Shown piece by piece: positions 1 through 6,807 of a stretch of 8,629 nucleotides of DNA (positions within the stretch are counted from its first letter, which is position 1; every line of letters begins with the position of its first letter). The stretch spans positions 1-8,629 of the forward strand of contig JAQTSF010000028.1 of assembly GCA_028711485.1 (NCBI GenBank), given 5' to 3'. The translations under genes and the position numbers were made by a program. The notes under the pieces were generated by a model that made no database searches, was not told where the DNA came from, and saw only the letters and a list, made by a program, of their open reading frames with translations. The stretch is from Candidatus Iainarchaeum sp. (GTDB lineage Archaea > Micrarchaeota > Micrarchaeia > Anstonellales > Bilamarchaeaceae).

Positions 1-833
1 TCACCTTTACCTGTTTTTAAATATTCAAAAAGAGAATTTATTGCAGGAATATCAATTTTCTTCCCTGAATTAATTGCTTGTTGAATCACTGAAATTATTG
101 AATCAAGAAGGGTTAATTCATAGTTTTCTCTTTCTGCTGAAGTAGTTCTTCCAAGCTGAAGAGAGAGTAAAAATGGAGAACTTAAAACTTTTAGTGCAAC
201 CTCGTCCCCGACCAATTCTCTTAATTTATAGGCTAATGGATGGGCTTTTTTATTGAAGGAAATAAGTTTTTTATGGAAATCGGAAATTCCGAATTTTTCC
301 AGAATATATTTTCTAAAATCTAGTTCTGATTGATTTAATTCTCTTAATGGTTTTGTTGCTATAGTTGAGTAAAATTTAAAAAGTTCAAAAAGTTCTCCTG
401 ATGTTGGAAGTTTTCCCTGATTAACAAATTTATATCCATCTACAGCTTCAATAAGTTTTAAGAGAATTACAACCTGCTTTTCTTTTTGAACAGAGTATTT
501 TGAAAAAAGATCTACTACACTTAAAGCAAATGATTCATTTGTTTTAATTGATAATTTAACTAATAGTTGTTTAATTGTTTTATTTAAATTTGCCTGAACG
601 GTAGAATCGGATAAATATAGTCCCTGAACCCTTGCCTCATTTTCTGAATAAAGATATTCTTGGGATATTTTCTGAGTTAATGGAGAAGGTTTAGGAGATT
701 CTTGTTTTCCACAACCAGATATAGCAGTAACTGCACAAACACTAAGTAAAATTGCAAATTTTTTAAATCCTCTAAATTTTGGTTTAACTGATTTAGGAGT
801 TGTTTTTCTATATCTAGAGGAGTTTAATTTCAT
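1..833 (-). CDS. Putative lipoprotein, function unknown (partial, C terminus beyond left edge)
   Basis: The minus-strand frame from the ATG at 833 stays open to the window edge, giving 277 codons with no stop. The protein starts with a long basic n-region (residues 1-25, rich in Lys and Arg), then a hydrophobic stretch (about 26-39) ending in ISGC, with the lipobox cysteine at residue 41. A Ser/Pro/Lys-rich linker follows (about 42-52). This predicts export and lipid anchoring on the outer face of the membrane. The rest looks alpha-helical and matches no family I recognise. Possible N-glycosylation sequons are at N84 (NKT), N99 (NES) and N167 (NQS). The start is supported by a TATA-like box 26-27 bases upstream and by the absence of another in-frame Met. 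The gene lies 32 bases downstream of the giant membrane-protein gene on the same strand, so a shared envelope role is possible but unproven. The lipoprotein call is fairly secure; the function is unknown. Confidence 0.8.
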   Translation of the reverse strand, partial: MKLNSSRYRKTTPKSVKPKFRGFKKFAILLSVCAVTAISGCGKQESPKPSPLTQKISQEYLYSENEARVQGLYLSDSTVQANLNKTIKQLLVKLSIKTNESFALSVVDLFSKYSVQKEKQVVILLKLIEAVDGYKFVNQGKLPTSGELFELFKFYSTIATKPLRELNQSELDFRKYILEKFGISDFHKKLISFNKKAHPLAYKLRELVGDEVALKVLSSPFLLSLQLGRTTSAERENYELTLLDSIISVIQQAINSGKKIDIPAINSLFEYLKTGKG

Positions 834-855
834 AAGGAGAATGTGTTAATATAAG

Positions 856-863
856 TTTAAATA
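856..863 (-). promoter_or_regulatory. TATA-like box of the lipoprotein gene
   Basis: Read on the minus strand this is TATTTAAA. Its centre lies about 26.5 bases upstream of the A of the lipoprotein ATG (833). That is the usual archaeal TATA-to-start distance, so transcription would begin at the start codon. The sequence just before the ATG (CTCCTT) is pyrimidine-rich and is not a Shine-Dalgarno site, which also suggests a leaderless mRNA. The box sits in the 32-base gap after the upstream stop codon, so the gene may be transcribed independently of, or in addition to, read-through from upstream. Confidence 0.5.
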
Positions 864-865
864 TG

Positions 866-3800
866 CTATGGTCTAGCTCTACCTAAATTAGATCTGCAAT
901 TAGGATTAGAACAGGCTGAACCCCTGGGTTTCATAGCATTACAATAAATACAATGATGATATCCCATATTTCCCCCATACCTTTTAAATGAATCCCAACT
1001 TTGTCTTGCTGTTTCTCCTGGATGAGTAACTGCTTCTCTAACTCCTTCATATCTATTTTTCCATTTTTCTTTGGTTCTTGAGGGTCCTCCTGTAAGAGCA
1101 TAATGACCTAATCCATAAGCTAATGCTGCAAAAGGAAGAATTGATGCTATTCTTCTTGTGAACCCATGTCCTCCTATTCCTCCATGTGCTGTTAATTCAC
1201 TTTGTCTTTCTATATTATGAAGAACTGGAGAAACCGTTCTTTTAACTACATTTGAATGTGCTTGTGCACTTAATTCTGCATCACCAGCATAAAATCCGCT
1301 TAATCCTAGTCTTGAAGAAGGTATTGAACTGCCTATTGCACTTCTATATACTAATTGTTCTGCTGTACTTACATCATATTGCAATCTTCCCCTGCTATCA
1401 TAATAAGTAGATGCAGGGTTTGCGTTTCCTAAAATAGCTGAGATTGCAACGTTTTCACGTGCAAGAGCAAAATCTTCTTTTGAAGGACGAGTTGCTCTAC
1501 CCATATCTTCTCCTCCATAAGAAGTAGAAGGTCCATGCATTTTTCTCCTTAATGCCTCCCCCCCTAATCTCCAATCTTCATCCATTCTTTCTTTAACTCT
1601 TTCAGGAAGAATTCTCCATATAAATTCTCTGGTTCTTCTCATTTCCAGCCCACCATATAGTGGATTTATAAGTGCTCTGACTGCTTCTGAGGTTGATCGT
1701 TCTCTCATTCTCCATCTGTTCATAGGATCTTCTGTGTGTTCATATTTTGTAGGTCTTCCTTCACTAGCTACCTTAAAAGTTCTGTATGAGGAAATTGGAC
1801 CTATTAAAAATCTTCTTCCTAAATTTATAAACATATTATTAATACTCATTGCACTCCACTGACTTCTAGAATAATAATCTCTATGAGAACCTGGAGTAGA
1901 TGGATCAAAGGACATTTTTGGACCATGATGATAAAATGATTCCATCCAAAGCATTTCACCTGTTGCTGTTGAACTTCCAGAAGGATGTCTATCTATTGTA
2001 AAATCCCAAGCAGATTGATATTTCTTCTGTCTTCTTGCAACATCTTCTAACTGCTTTTGGAGAGTATCTGATAAACCAGCCATTCCAACTCCTTGTTGAA
2101 CATTTGTTGCAAGTTCCCGGTATCGCGTATTATAAACAGTGCTGATTTGGTTTACTGCATCTAAAGCAAGAGCATTTGAACCAAAAGTATTCAATAAATT
2201 TCTTTCTAATGCATAACCCAAATTCCAAGCCTGTCTTTTTACCCAGTTTACTGGGCCTCCGCTTGCCCTTAGGAATTCGTCTTTGCTCACCAACATTGAT
2301 ACTCGTTGTCCATCCGGACCACGAACATTTTGAAGACCTGACCAGTCCCCTGTAGTTTTAGCATAATTGTATGCAATAGAGGTTACTACACCGCCATGAA
2401 TACCTCCTGTTCTTGCAAGAGCTTCAACTTCACTAAGTATTGGTGCCCATTCTCCTGTGGATTTAGAACCACTTACACTCCTTATTCTCTGAACTAAGTC
2501 ACTATGTCCTGATGCTGCAAGTTCTGCTTCATAATTAAGTTTAGGATCAAATTTCCTTAAGTTTCCATTTCTGTCTCTATAAACTGAAACTCCGTTCAAT
2601 ACAATATCCATACTGCTTAATGGAATTTCTTCATTTATAGGAATCCATCCACCTTCATTGGTTCTTGCCCAAACTCCTTTTTTGTGAACATCATAAGTTA
2701 CAGGTCTTTCCATGAATTTTGCTCTAAGATCTTCTAGGAATTTAGGATCTAAATTTCTTGCTCTTTGTAAAACTTCTTCACTACTTAGCTCCCTTAATTC
2801 CCTGCTTAGATCAGCATATAAAGGATTTCCATTTTCATCAGTCGCAATTGATGCGTATCTTCTAATCATTTCAGCATAAACAGAAGTATAGAATCTTCTA
2901 AGATTTCCAAAAGAGGAACCATAAACATTATGCGCATCTTCATTCAATCTAAGCTGCATTCGATCAAACAGATAACCTGAAAGATAAACTTCTCTTTTTT
3001 CTTCACGATTTGTAATACCTATTCCTCTTGCACGATCTTCAAATCTTGGAATGTATTCTTCAGTATATGCTCTTTGAAATTGACCTTTAACATGATCAGC
3101 TACAGTCATTTCCTTTAGTTTTTCAGGCATTGGTTTTCCATCAACACCAATATACCAAATCCAATTCATATCTATTTTCCAATCTTGTTTTCCTAATTCC
3201 CTAGCTGCTTCAGGTTCTAAACTTTCTTCAAGTTTGGTTGGTAGTAGATAAGCCGGATCATGAGCTGCAAGAGCAGCACGATTGGAAACTAAATCATCCA
3301 TATACCTATAAGTTACTTTCATAAGTTCCTGAAGTTCCTTATCAGAAAAGTGCTCCCAATTTTGTATTCCGCAATATTCATTAACCATTTTTACGAAATT
3401 ACCTTTCATTGAATTAAGCAATAAAGATTCGCCAGGAGAAGATTCAAGAGCTCCTCTTTCTAAATTTTGCAGAAATGCTTTGAAAAGATTTCTACTTATT
3501 AAGTCAGTACTTCCGTCCTCATACCATAATGCTTCTCTTCCTGCAAGATGATAAAAGTTACCGTCTGTTGGTGAAACTGCTGCAGATTCTGTTAAATAAG
3601 AAGTAAGTCTTACCCATTTTAATTCAGTTGAATCAGCACTGCCCGAAATTCCATTAAGAGTGTTTCGCGCATTACGTACCCCATCTACATCAAAAGAAAC
3701 ACCCAGCTCAGCTGCGAGTGCTACTAAATTGTCTAATCTCTTAGATCTAAAATTCTCGTATGCCTCGCCTTCTGCAATTCTAGCAGTAAATATTGTTTGT

Positions 3801-5500
3801 AATCTTTCTTCTAAAGCTCTTAATCTTGCAACTTTTACCGGATCATGTTCTGCATCTATTAGTCTAGAAAGTGCAATTAATTTCTCGGACATTTTTTGAT
3901 CAAATCTTGAAAAAAGTGTAGTTATACCTACTAATTCTGAATTTACTTCCCCGTGTTGCCTGAACAATCTCTGCAACATGTAAATATCTAAATCATCATA
4001 AGCTTCTCTAAGTGCATCGTCATAATGTTTTTCCATTTTATGTCCAACCATATACATTCTTCCGATTTCTATAGTAGAACTATCGGTTTCTGCAAGCAAT
4101 CTTGGAAGAAAACCTGCTATCTCTCCTTCTTTTCCGGCTGCAGACGCCTTTCTTTTTCCTTCTTCAATTAATTGTCTTATTTTTTTCTCAGGTGTAACAG
4201 CATGAGCTATACTAGAAACAGTAGCTCTTCCTATTCTTTTTGTGAATTGATAGCCTGCAAAAACATTACCTAATGAAGTACTTAAAAAGCTCCCAATCAT
4301 AGGAACTTGTTCTGTTAATTTTACAAATTTAGTAGCTTTATCTTGGAGCCATGAAACTTTTCCTTTTTCGGTTCCTCCTCCAAAAATAGCCATTTGTTTC
4401 ATTTGGTCTTCTCCCATAATTCTTAATTCTGCCATGAGAGCAAGATTTTTTTCTACTCCGCCTCTAGCTTTAAAATCATTTAATATTTTTCTTACTTCAT
4501 TTAGATCCACTTTTCCTCCTGAATAACTATTTAAAATCCTAGTAAGATCTTCTGTCTGACCATGTTCTTGAGCATGATGCGCAAGCGCTTTAAGGTATGC
4601 TGGAGCACCTGCTAAACCTGCAACTGTAGCGCCAGTAGTATATTTGTTAAAGAACGTATCTATTGCTTTTGAAGTTTCTTTTATACCTGATTTCATTCTC
4701 CCATAAGCCATAGGCGCCTTAACCGAACCTGAAACTGCAAGAGATTTGGGAGAAGGAAGTTTTGGACTTGCTAAATCAAATAAGGAAAGTGGACTTCTTC
4801 CACTAAAAAACATTGAAGCAAAAAGAATTCCTATTAAAAGCATGGATAATAGACATATGCCTTCATTATTTACCATGGTTTTTTGTATTGAAGTTTGAAG
4901 AGCAGCAATTAGTTTTGAAAATAAAGTAACACCTTCGGGATCACATACCATTAATCCAACTGAGGTCTGTGACGCACTTATTTCATCTGCACCTGAAAAT
5001 TCCCCAAAAAGAACAGTACATCCTCCCTGATATGTTTTTTCTGGAACAGTACAGGTTCCATAATAAATTGTAGCAGTTTCTCCAGTTGCATCATTAGTAA
5101 TTTCCTTGCTTTTATCTGTGTAGAGATGATCTATAGTATCTGTAGTTGATTGATCACAATCGATATATTTCTTTTCCCCTGTGGTTTTATTAGTATAATA
5201 TATTTTTACATAAACTTCTTTTAAAGAATTTAAATTTCCTGCTGAGTATTTTGCCTCATTAAGCGTTTCGCCTATTTCTCCCTGAGAATCTTCCCAGGAA
5301 GTTATTTCTTTCATGTCTTTTTGATAGGATTGATTGAATCCGATAACTATAGCCTCCAAAGTATTGCTTGATTTATCCAAGGATAAAAGAACATGACTCA
5401 TAGTACATCCAGGACAATCAAAAGTTGTTGGTGCAAAAGAGAGAGGGAGTAAAATAAGAAATACTAGAATTAATGGAACCGTTTTTTTGAATGCCCCCAT
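866..5500 (-). CDS. Giant membrane-anchored protein with cysteine ectodomain, large helical cytoplasmic region and C-terminal zinc-ribbon-like tail; function unknown
   Basis: This 1544-residue protein matches no family I recognise. Residues 1-23 form a signal peptide or signal anchor (FKK followed by a Leu/Ile/Val core). Residues 24-213 form an acidic ectodomain with six cysteines (29, 32, 115, 150, 161, 186) and sequons at N56 (NQS) and N104 (NKT). Residues 215-233 form a strong transmembrane helix. A Ser-Pro-Lys linker (234-260) leads into about 1200 residues, mainly charged and helical, with likely coiled-coil stretches near 436-470 and 535-600 and a single cysteine (710). Ala/Gly-rich hydrophobic patches at about 289-308 and 398-432 may touch the membrane. 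Residues 1451-1471 form a moderately hydrophobic segment that could span the membrane. The tail holds C1517, C1520, C1530 and C1535. The ATG at 5500 is supported by the signal sequence directly after it and by a TATA box at about -27. Large membrane subunits of secretion systems are one analogy, held at low confidence. The lipoprotein downstream may be a partner. Confidence 0.85.
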   Translation of the reverse strand: MGAFKKTVPLILVFLILLPLSFAPTTFDCPGCTMSHVLLSLDKSSNTLEAIVIGFNQSYQKDMKEITSWEDSQGEIGETLNEAKYSAGNLNSLKEVYVKIYYTNKTTGEKKYIDCDQSTTDTIDHLYTDKSKEITNDATGETATIYYGTCTVPEKTYQGGCTVLFGEFSGADEISASQTSVGLMVCDPEGVTLFSKLIAALQTSIQKTMVNNEGICLLSMLLIGILFASMFFSGRSPLSLFDLASPKLPSPKSLAVSGSVKAPMAYGRMKSGIKETSKAIDTFFNKYTTGATVAGLAGAPAYLKALAHHAQEHGQTEDLTRILNSYSGGKVDLNEVRKILNDFKARGGVEKNLALMAELRIMGEDQMKQMAIFGGGTEKGKVSWLQDKATKFVKLTEQVPMIGSFLSTSLGNVFAGYQFTKRIGRATVSSIAHAVTPEKKIRQLIEEGKRKASAAGKEGEIAGFLPRLLAETDSSTIEIGRMYMVGHKMEKHYDDALREAYDDLDIYMLQRLFRQHGEVNSELVGITTLFSRFDQKMSEKLIALSRLIDAEHDPVKVARLRALEERLQTIFTARIAEGEAYENFRSKRLDNLVALAAELGVSFDVDGVRNARNTLNGISGSADSTELKWVRLTSYLTESAAVSPTDGNFYHLAGREALWYEDGSTDLISRNLFKAFLQNLERGALESSPGESLLLNSMKGNFVKMVNEYCGIQNWEHFSDKELQELMKVTYRYMDDLVSNRAALAAHDPAYLLPTKLEESLEPEAARELGKQDWKIDMNWIWYIGVDGKPMPEKLKEMTVADHVKGQFQRAYTEEYIPRFEDRARGIGITNREEKREVYLSGYLFDRMQLRLNEDAHNVYGSSFGNLRRFYTSVYAEMIRRYASIATDENGNPLYADLSRELRELSSEEVLQRARNLDPKFLEDLRAKFMERPVTYDVHKKGVWARTNEGGWIPINEEIPLSSMDIVLNGVSVYRDRNGNLRKFDPKLNYEAELAASGHSDLVQRIRSVSGSKSTGEWAPILSEVEALARTGGIHGGVVTSIAYNYAKTTGDWSGLQNVRGPDGQRVSMLVSKDEFLRASGGPVNWVKRQAWNLGYALERNLLNTFGSNALALDAVNQISTVYNTRYRELATNVQQGVGMAGLSDTLQKQLEDVARRQKKYQSAWDFTIDRHPSGSSTATGEMLWMESFYHHGPKMSFDPSTPGSHRDYYSRSQWSAMSINNMFINLGRRFLIGPISSYRTFKVASEGRPTKYEHTEDPMNRWRMRERSTSEAVRALINPLYGGLEMRRTREFIWRILPERVKERMDEDWRLGGEALRRKMHGPSTSYGGEDMGRATRPSKEDFALARENVAISAILGNANPASTYYDSRGRLQYDVSTAEQLVYRSAIGSSIPSSRLGLSGFYAGDAELSAQAHSNVVKRTVSPVLHNIERQSELTAHGGIGGHGFTRRIASILPFAALAYGLGHYALTGGPSRTKEKWKNRYEGVREAVTHPGETARQSWDSFKRYGGNMGYHHCIYCNAMKPRGSACSNPNCRSNLGRARP
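896..952 (-). other. Zinc-ribbon-like four-cysteine motif at the C terminus of the giant protein
   Basis: Residues 1517-1535 have the spacing Cys-x2-Cys-x9-Cys-x4-Cys (CIYC, then CSNPNC), preceded by two histidines (1515-1516) and followed by a short basic tail. The pattern resembles a compact zinc-binding ribbon or knuckle of the kind used for protein or nucleic acid contacts. Apart from C710 these are the only cysteines after the transmembrane helix at 215-233, so the cluster is unlikely to be chance. Metal binding is inferred from the spacing alone. Confidence 0.6.
4802..4858 (-). other. Transmembrane helix separating ectodomain from cytoplasmic region
   Basis: Residues 215-233 of the giant protein are an uninterrupted hydrophobic run beginning ICLLSMLLIG. 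Acidic, sequon-bearing sequence lies before it and Arg/Lys-bearing sequence after it. By the positive-inside rule, the N-terminal 190 residues face out and the long C-terminal part faces in. Confidence 0.8.
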
Positions 5501-5523
5501 AATATAATAAAAGTATAATACTA

Positions 5524-5531
5524 TTTATAAA
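5524..5531 (-). promoter_or_regulatory. TATA box of the giant membrane-protein gene
   Basis: TTTATAAA is a near-ideal archaeal TATA box and a perfect palindrome. Its centre is about 27.5 bases upstream of the A of the ATG at 5500. No Shine-Dalgarno sequence lies between (only an A/T-rich stretch), so a leaderless transcript is predicted. Because the box is palindromic, transcription direction must be set by flanking BRE or initiator bases. Confidence 0.6.
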
Positions 5532-5581
5532 CATTTGTCTCATGAATATATACTTTTTGAAACACTTTATAGAACAAAAAT

Positions 5582-5589
5582 TAAATAAA
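5582..5589 (+). promoter_or_regulatory. TATA-like box of the GTPase/ABC transporter operon
   Basis: TAAATAAA, with an A-rich stretch upstream (AACAAAAA), is centred about 27 bases before the A of the GTPase ATG at 5613. No Shine-Dalgarno site precedes that ATG (the sequence is ATTTGAATT), in keeping with a leaderless first gene. The match to the TATA consensus is weaker than for the divergent gene. A second AT-rich element, TATATAAT at 5596-5603, is closer to the ATG than expected. Confidence 0.4.
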
Positions 5590-5612
5590 GAGTGGTATAT
5601 AATATTTGAATT

Positions 5613-6797
5613 ATGTTAATTGGATTAGTAGGAAAACCGAGTTCCGGAAAATCAACATTTTTTCAGGCAATAACCTCAACAGTAGTTGAAAGAGCAGCTT
5701 ATCCGTTTACAACTATAAAACCGAATAGAGGAGTAGGTTATGTTGAAGTGGAATGTGTAGATAAAGAATTCAATGTTCAATGTAATCCAAGAACAGGATT
5801 TTGTAAAAATTCAAGAAGATTTGTTCCTGTAGAACTTTTGGATGTGGCAGGATTAGTGCCCGGAGCTCATGAAGGAAAAGGTTTGGGAAATAAATTTCTT
5901 GATGATTTAAGGCAGGCAGATATTCTAATTCATATAGTTGATGCCTCGGGTTCTACTAATGAAAAAGGAGAAGCTGTTTCTCCAGGTAGCCATGATCCGT
6001 GTGCAGATATAAAATTTCTGGAAGAGGAATTGAATTATTGGATAATGGATATTTTCAACAGAAATTTAAACAAATTAATAAGAGAGCAAAACACAAAAAA
6101 ATTGGAAGAGATTTTATCTGAACAGTTTGCAGGATTGCAAATAAGCAAGGAAGCAATTTCAAAAACATTGAAAACATTAGGTCTTGAAGAACAAAAAATA
6201 GAAGAATGGAGCGAAGATGAAAAACTTTCTTTTTGTAGAAAACTGAGGGAATTTGGAAAAAAAATAATAATTGCAGCAAATAAATGTGACAGACCAACAG
6301 CATATGAAAATATAAAAAAAATGAAAGAAAAATATCCTGAATATTTTATAATGCCCTGTTCTGCTGAATCAGAAATAGCATTAAAAGAAGCTGCAAAAAA
6401 AGGATTTATCGAGTATATACCTGGGGATCAAGATTTTAAGGTAATTAGAGAACTAAATGAACAACAAAAAAAAGCAATGGAAATTCTTGAAGAAGTTATA
6501 AAAACATATTCCGGAACAGGAGTACAGAAATTGTTAAACTCCGCAGTTTTTGAATTTTTACATTATATCGCTATTTTCCCAGGAGGAGTAAATAAATTAA
6601 GTGATTCCAAGGGAAATGTTCTTCCAGATGTTTTTCTTATGCCTCCAAATTCAACTGCACTGGACTTTGCATTCACTTTGCATACGGATATGGGCAAAGG
6701 ATTCATAAAAGCAGTTAATGTTAAAACAAAACAGCCCGTAGGAAAAGAATATTTGTTAAAAAACCGGGATGTTATTGAAATATTTTTCAAAAAATAA
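5613..6797 (+). CDS. ychF: OBG/YchF-family translation-associated GTPase with TGS-like C-terminal domain (archaeal type)
   Basis: This 394-residue protein is close to the usual length of archaeal members of the OBG/YchF family (COG0012), ribosome-associated P-loop NTPases. The G motifs are clear: G1 GKPSSGKST (7-15), the G2 region PFTT (31-34), G3 DVAG (77-80), G4 NKCD (223-226) and G5 SAES (250-253). The archaeal/eukaryotic-type insert CNPRTGFC lies at 57-64, followed by the family hallmark LVPGAHEGKGLGNKFLDDLR (81-100). A helical insert spans about 112-215 and a TGS-like domain about 335-393. Bacterial YchF has NxxE in G4 and prefers ATP; the intact NKxD here predicts GTP binding, as is normal for archaeal relatives, so the symbol indicates the family rather than strict orthology. 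The start is fixed by MLIGLVGKP, the standard opening of the family. It is first in a tight plus-strand cluster, 10 bases before the ABC ATPase gene. Confidence 0.95.
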   Translation: MLIGLVGKPSSGKSTFFQAITSTVVERAAYPFTTIKPNRGVGYVEVECVDKEFNVQCNPRTGFCKNSRRFVPVELLDVAGLVPGAHEGKGLGNKFLDDLRQADILIHIVDASGSTNEKGEAVSPGSHDPCADIKFLEEELNYWIMDIFNRNLNKLIREQNTKKLEEILSEQFAGLQISKEAISKTLKTLGLEEQKIEEWSEDEKLSFCRKLREFGKKIIIAANKCDRPTAYENIKKMKEKYPEYFIMPCSAESEIALKEAAKKGFIEYIPGDQDFKVIRELNEQQKKAMEILEEVIKTYSGTGVQKLLNSAVFEFLHYIAIFPGGVNKLSDSKGNVLPDVFLMPPNSTALDFAFTLHTDMGKGFIKAVNVKTKQPVGKEYLLKNRDVIEIFFKK

Positions 6798-6802
6798 AGG
6801 TG
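6796..6802 (+). promoter_or_regulatory. Shine-Dalgarno site that decides the ABC ATPase start
   Basis: AAAGGTG overlaps the end of the GTPase stop codon. Its AGGTG core complements the 3' end of archaeal 16S rRNA and lies 5 bases before the ATG at 6808. This favours the 6808 start over the in-frame ATG at 6769. It also contrasts with the leaderless first genes: here an operon-internal gene has a ribosome binding site. Confidence 0.6.
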
Positions 6803-6807
6803 TAAAA

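Noticed and set aside
3660..3899. Plus-strand open frame of 79 codons inside the giant-protein gene
   Set aside because: It lies fully antisense to an intact coding frame, has a Ser/Ala-rich composition typical of an antisense shadow, and has no promoter or ribosome binding site that I can see.
4350..4381. P-loop-like GGTEKGK (residues 375-381) in the giant protein
   Set aside because: The residue after GK is Val, not Ser or Thr, and there is no hydrophobic strand and Walker B arrangement around it, so it is not evidence for an NTPase.
5596..5603. TATATAAT as the TATA box of the GTPase gene
   Set aside because: Its centre is only about 13 bases before the ATG, which would put the transcription start inside the coding region. 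The weaker TAAATAAA at 5582-5589 has the right spacing.
6055..6303. Minus-strand open frame antisense to the GTPase gene
   Set aside because: It is rich in Leu, Phe and Ile, as expected from the complement of Lys/Glu-rich codons, and it sits over a clearly conserved GTPase.
6769..6807. Upstream in-frame ATG that would extend the ABC ATPase by 13 residues
   Set aside because: It overlaps the GTPase coding end, has no Shine-Dalgarno site, and adds a Lys-rich stretch absent from the family. The ATG at 6808 has a good site and the usual N terminus.
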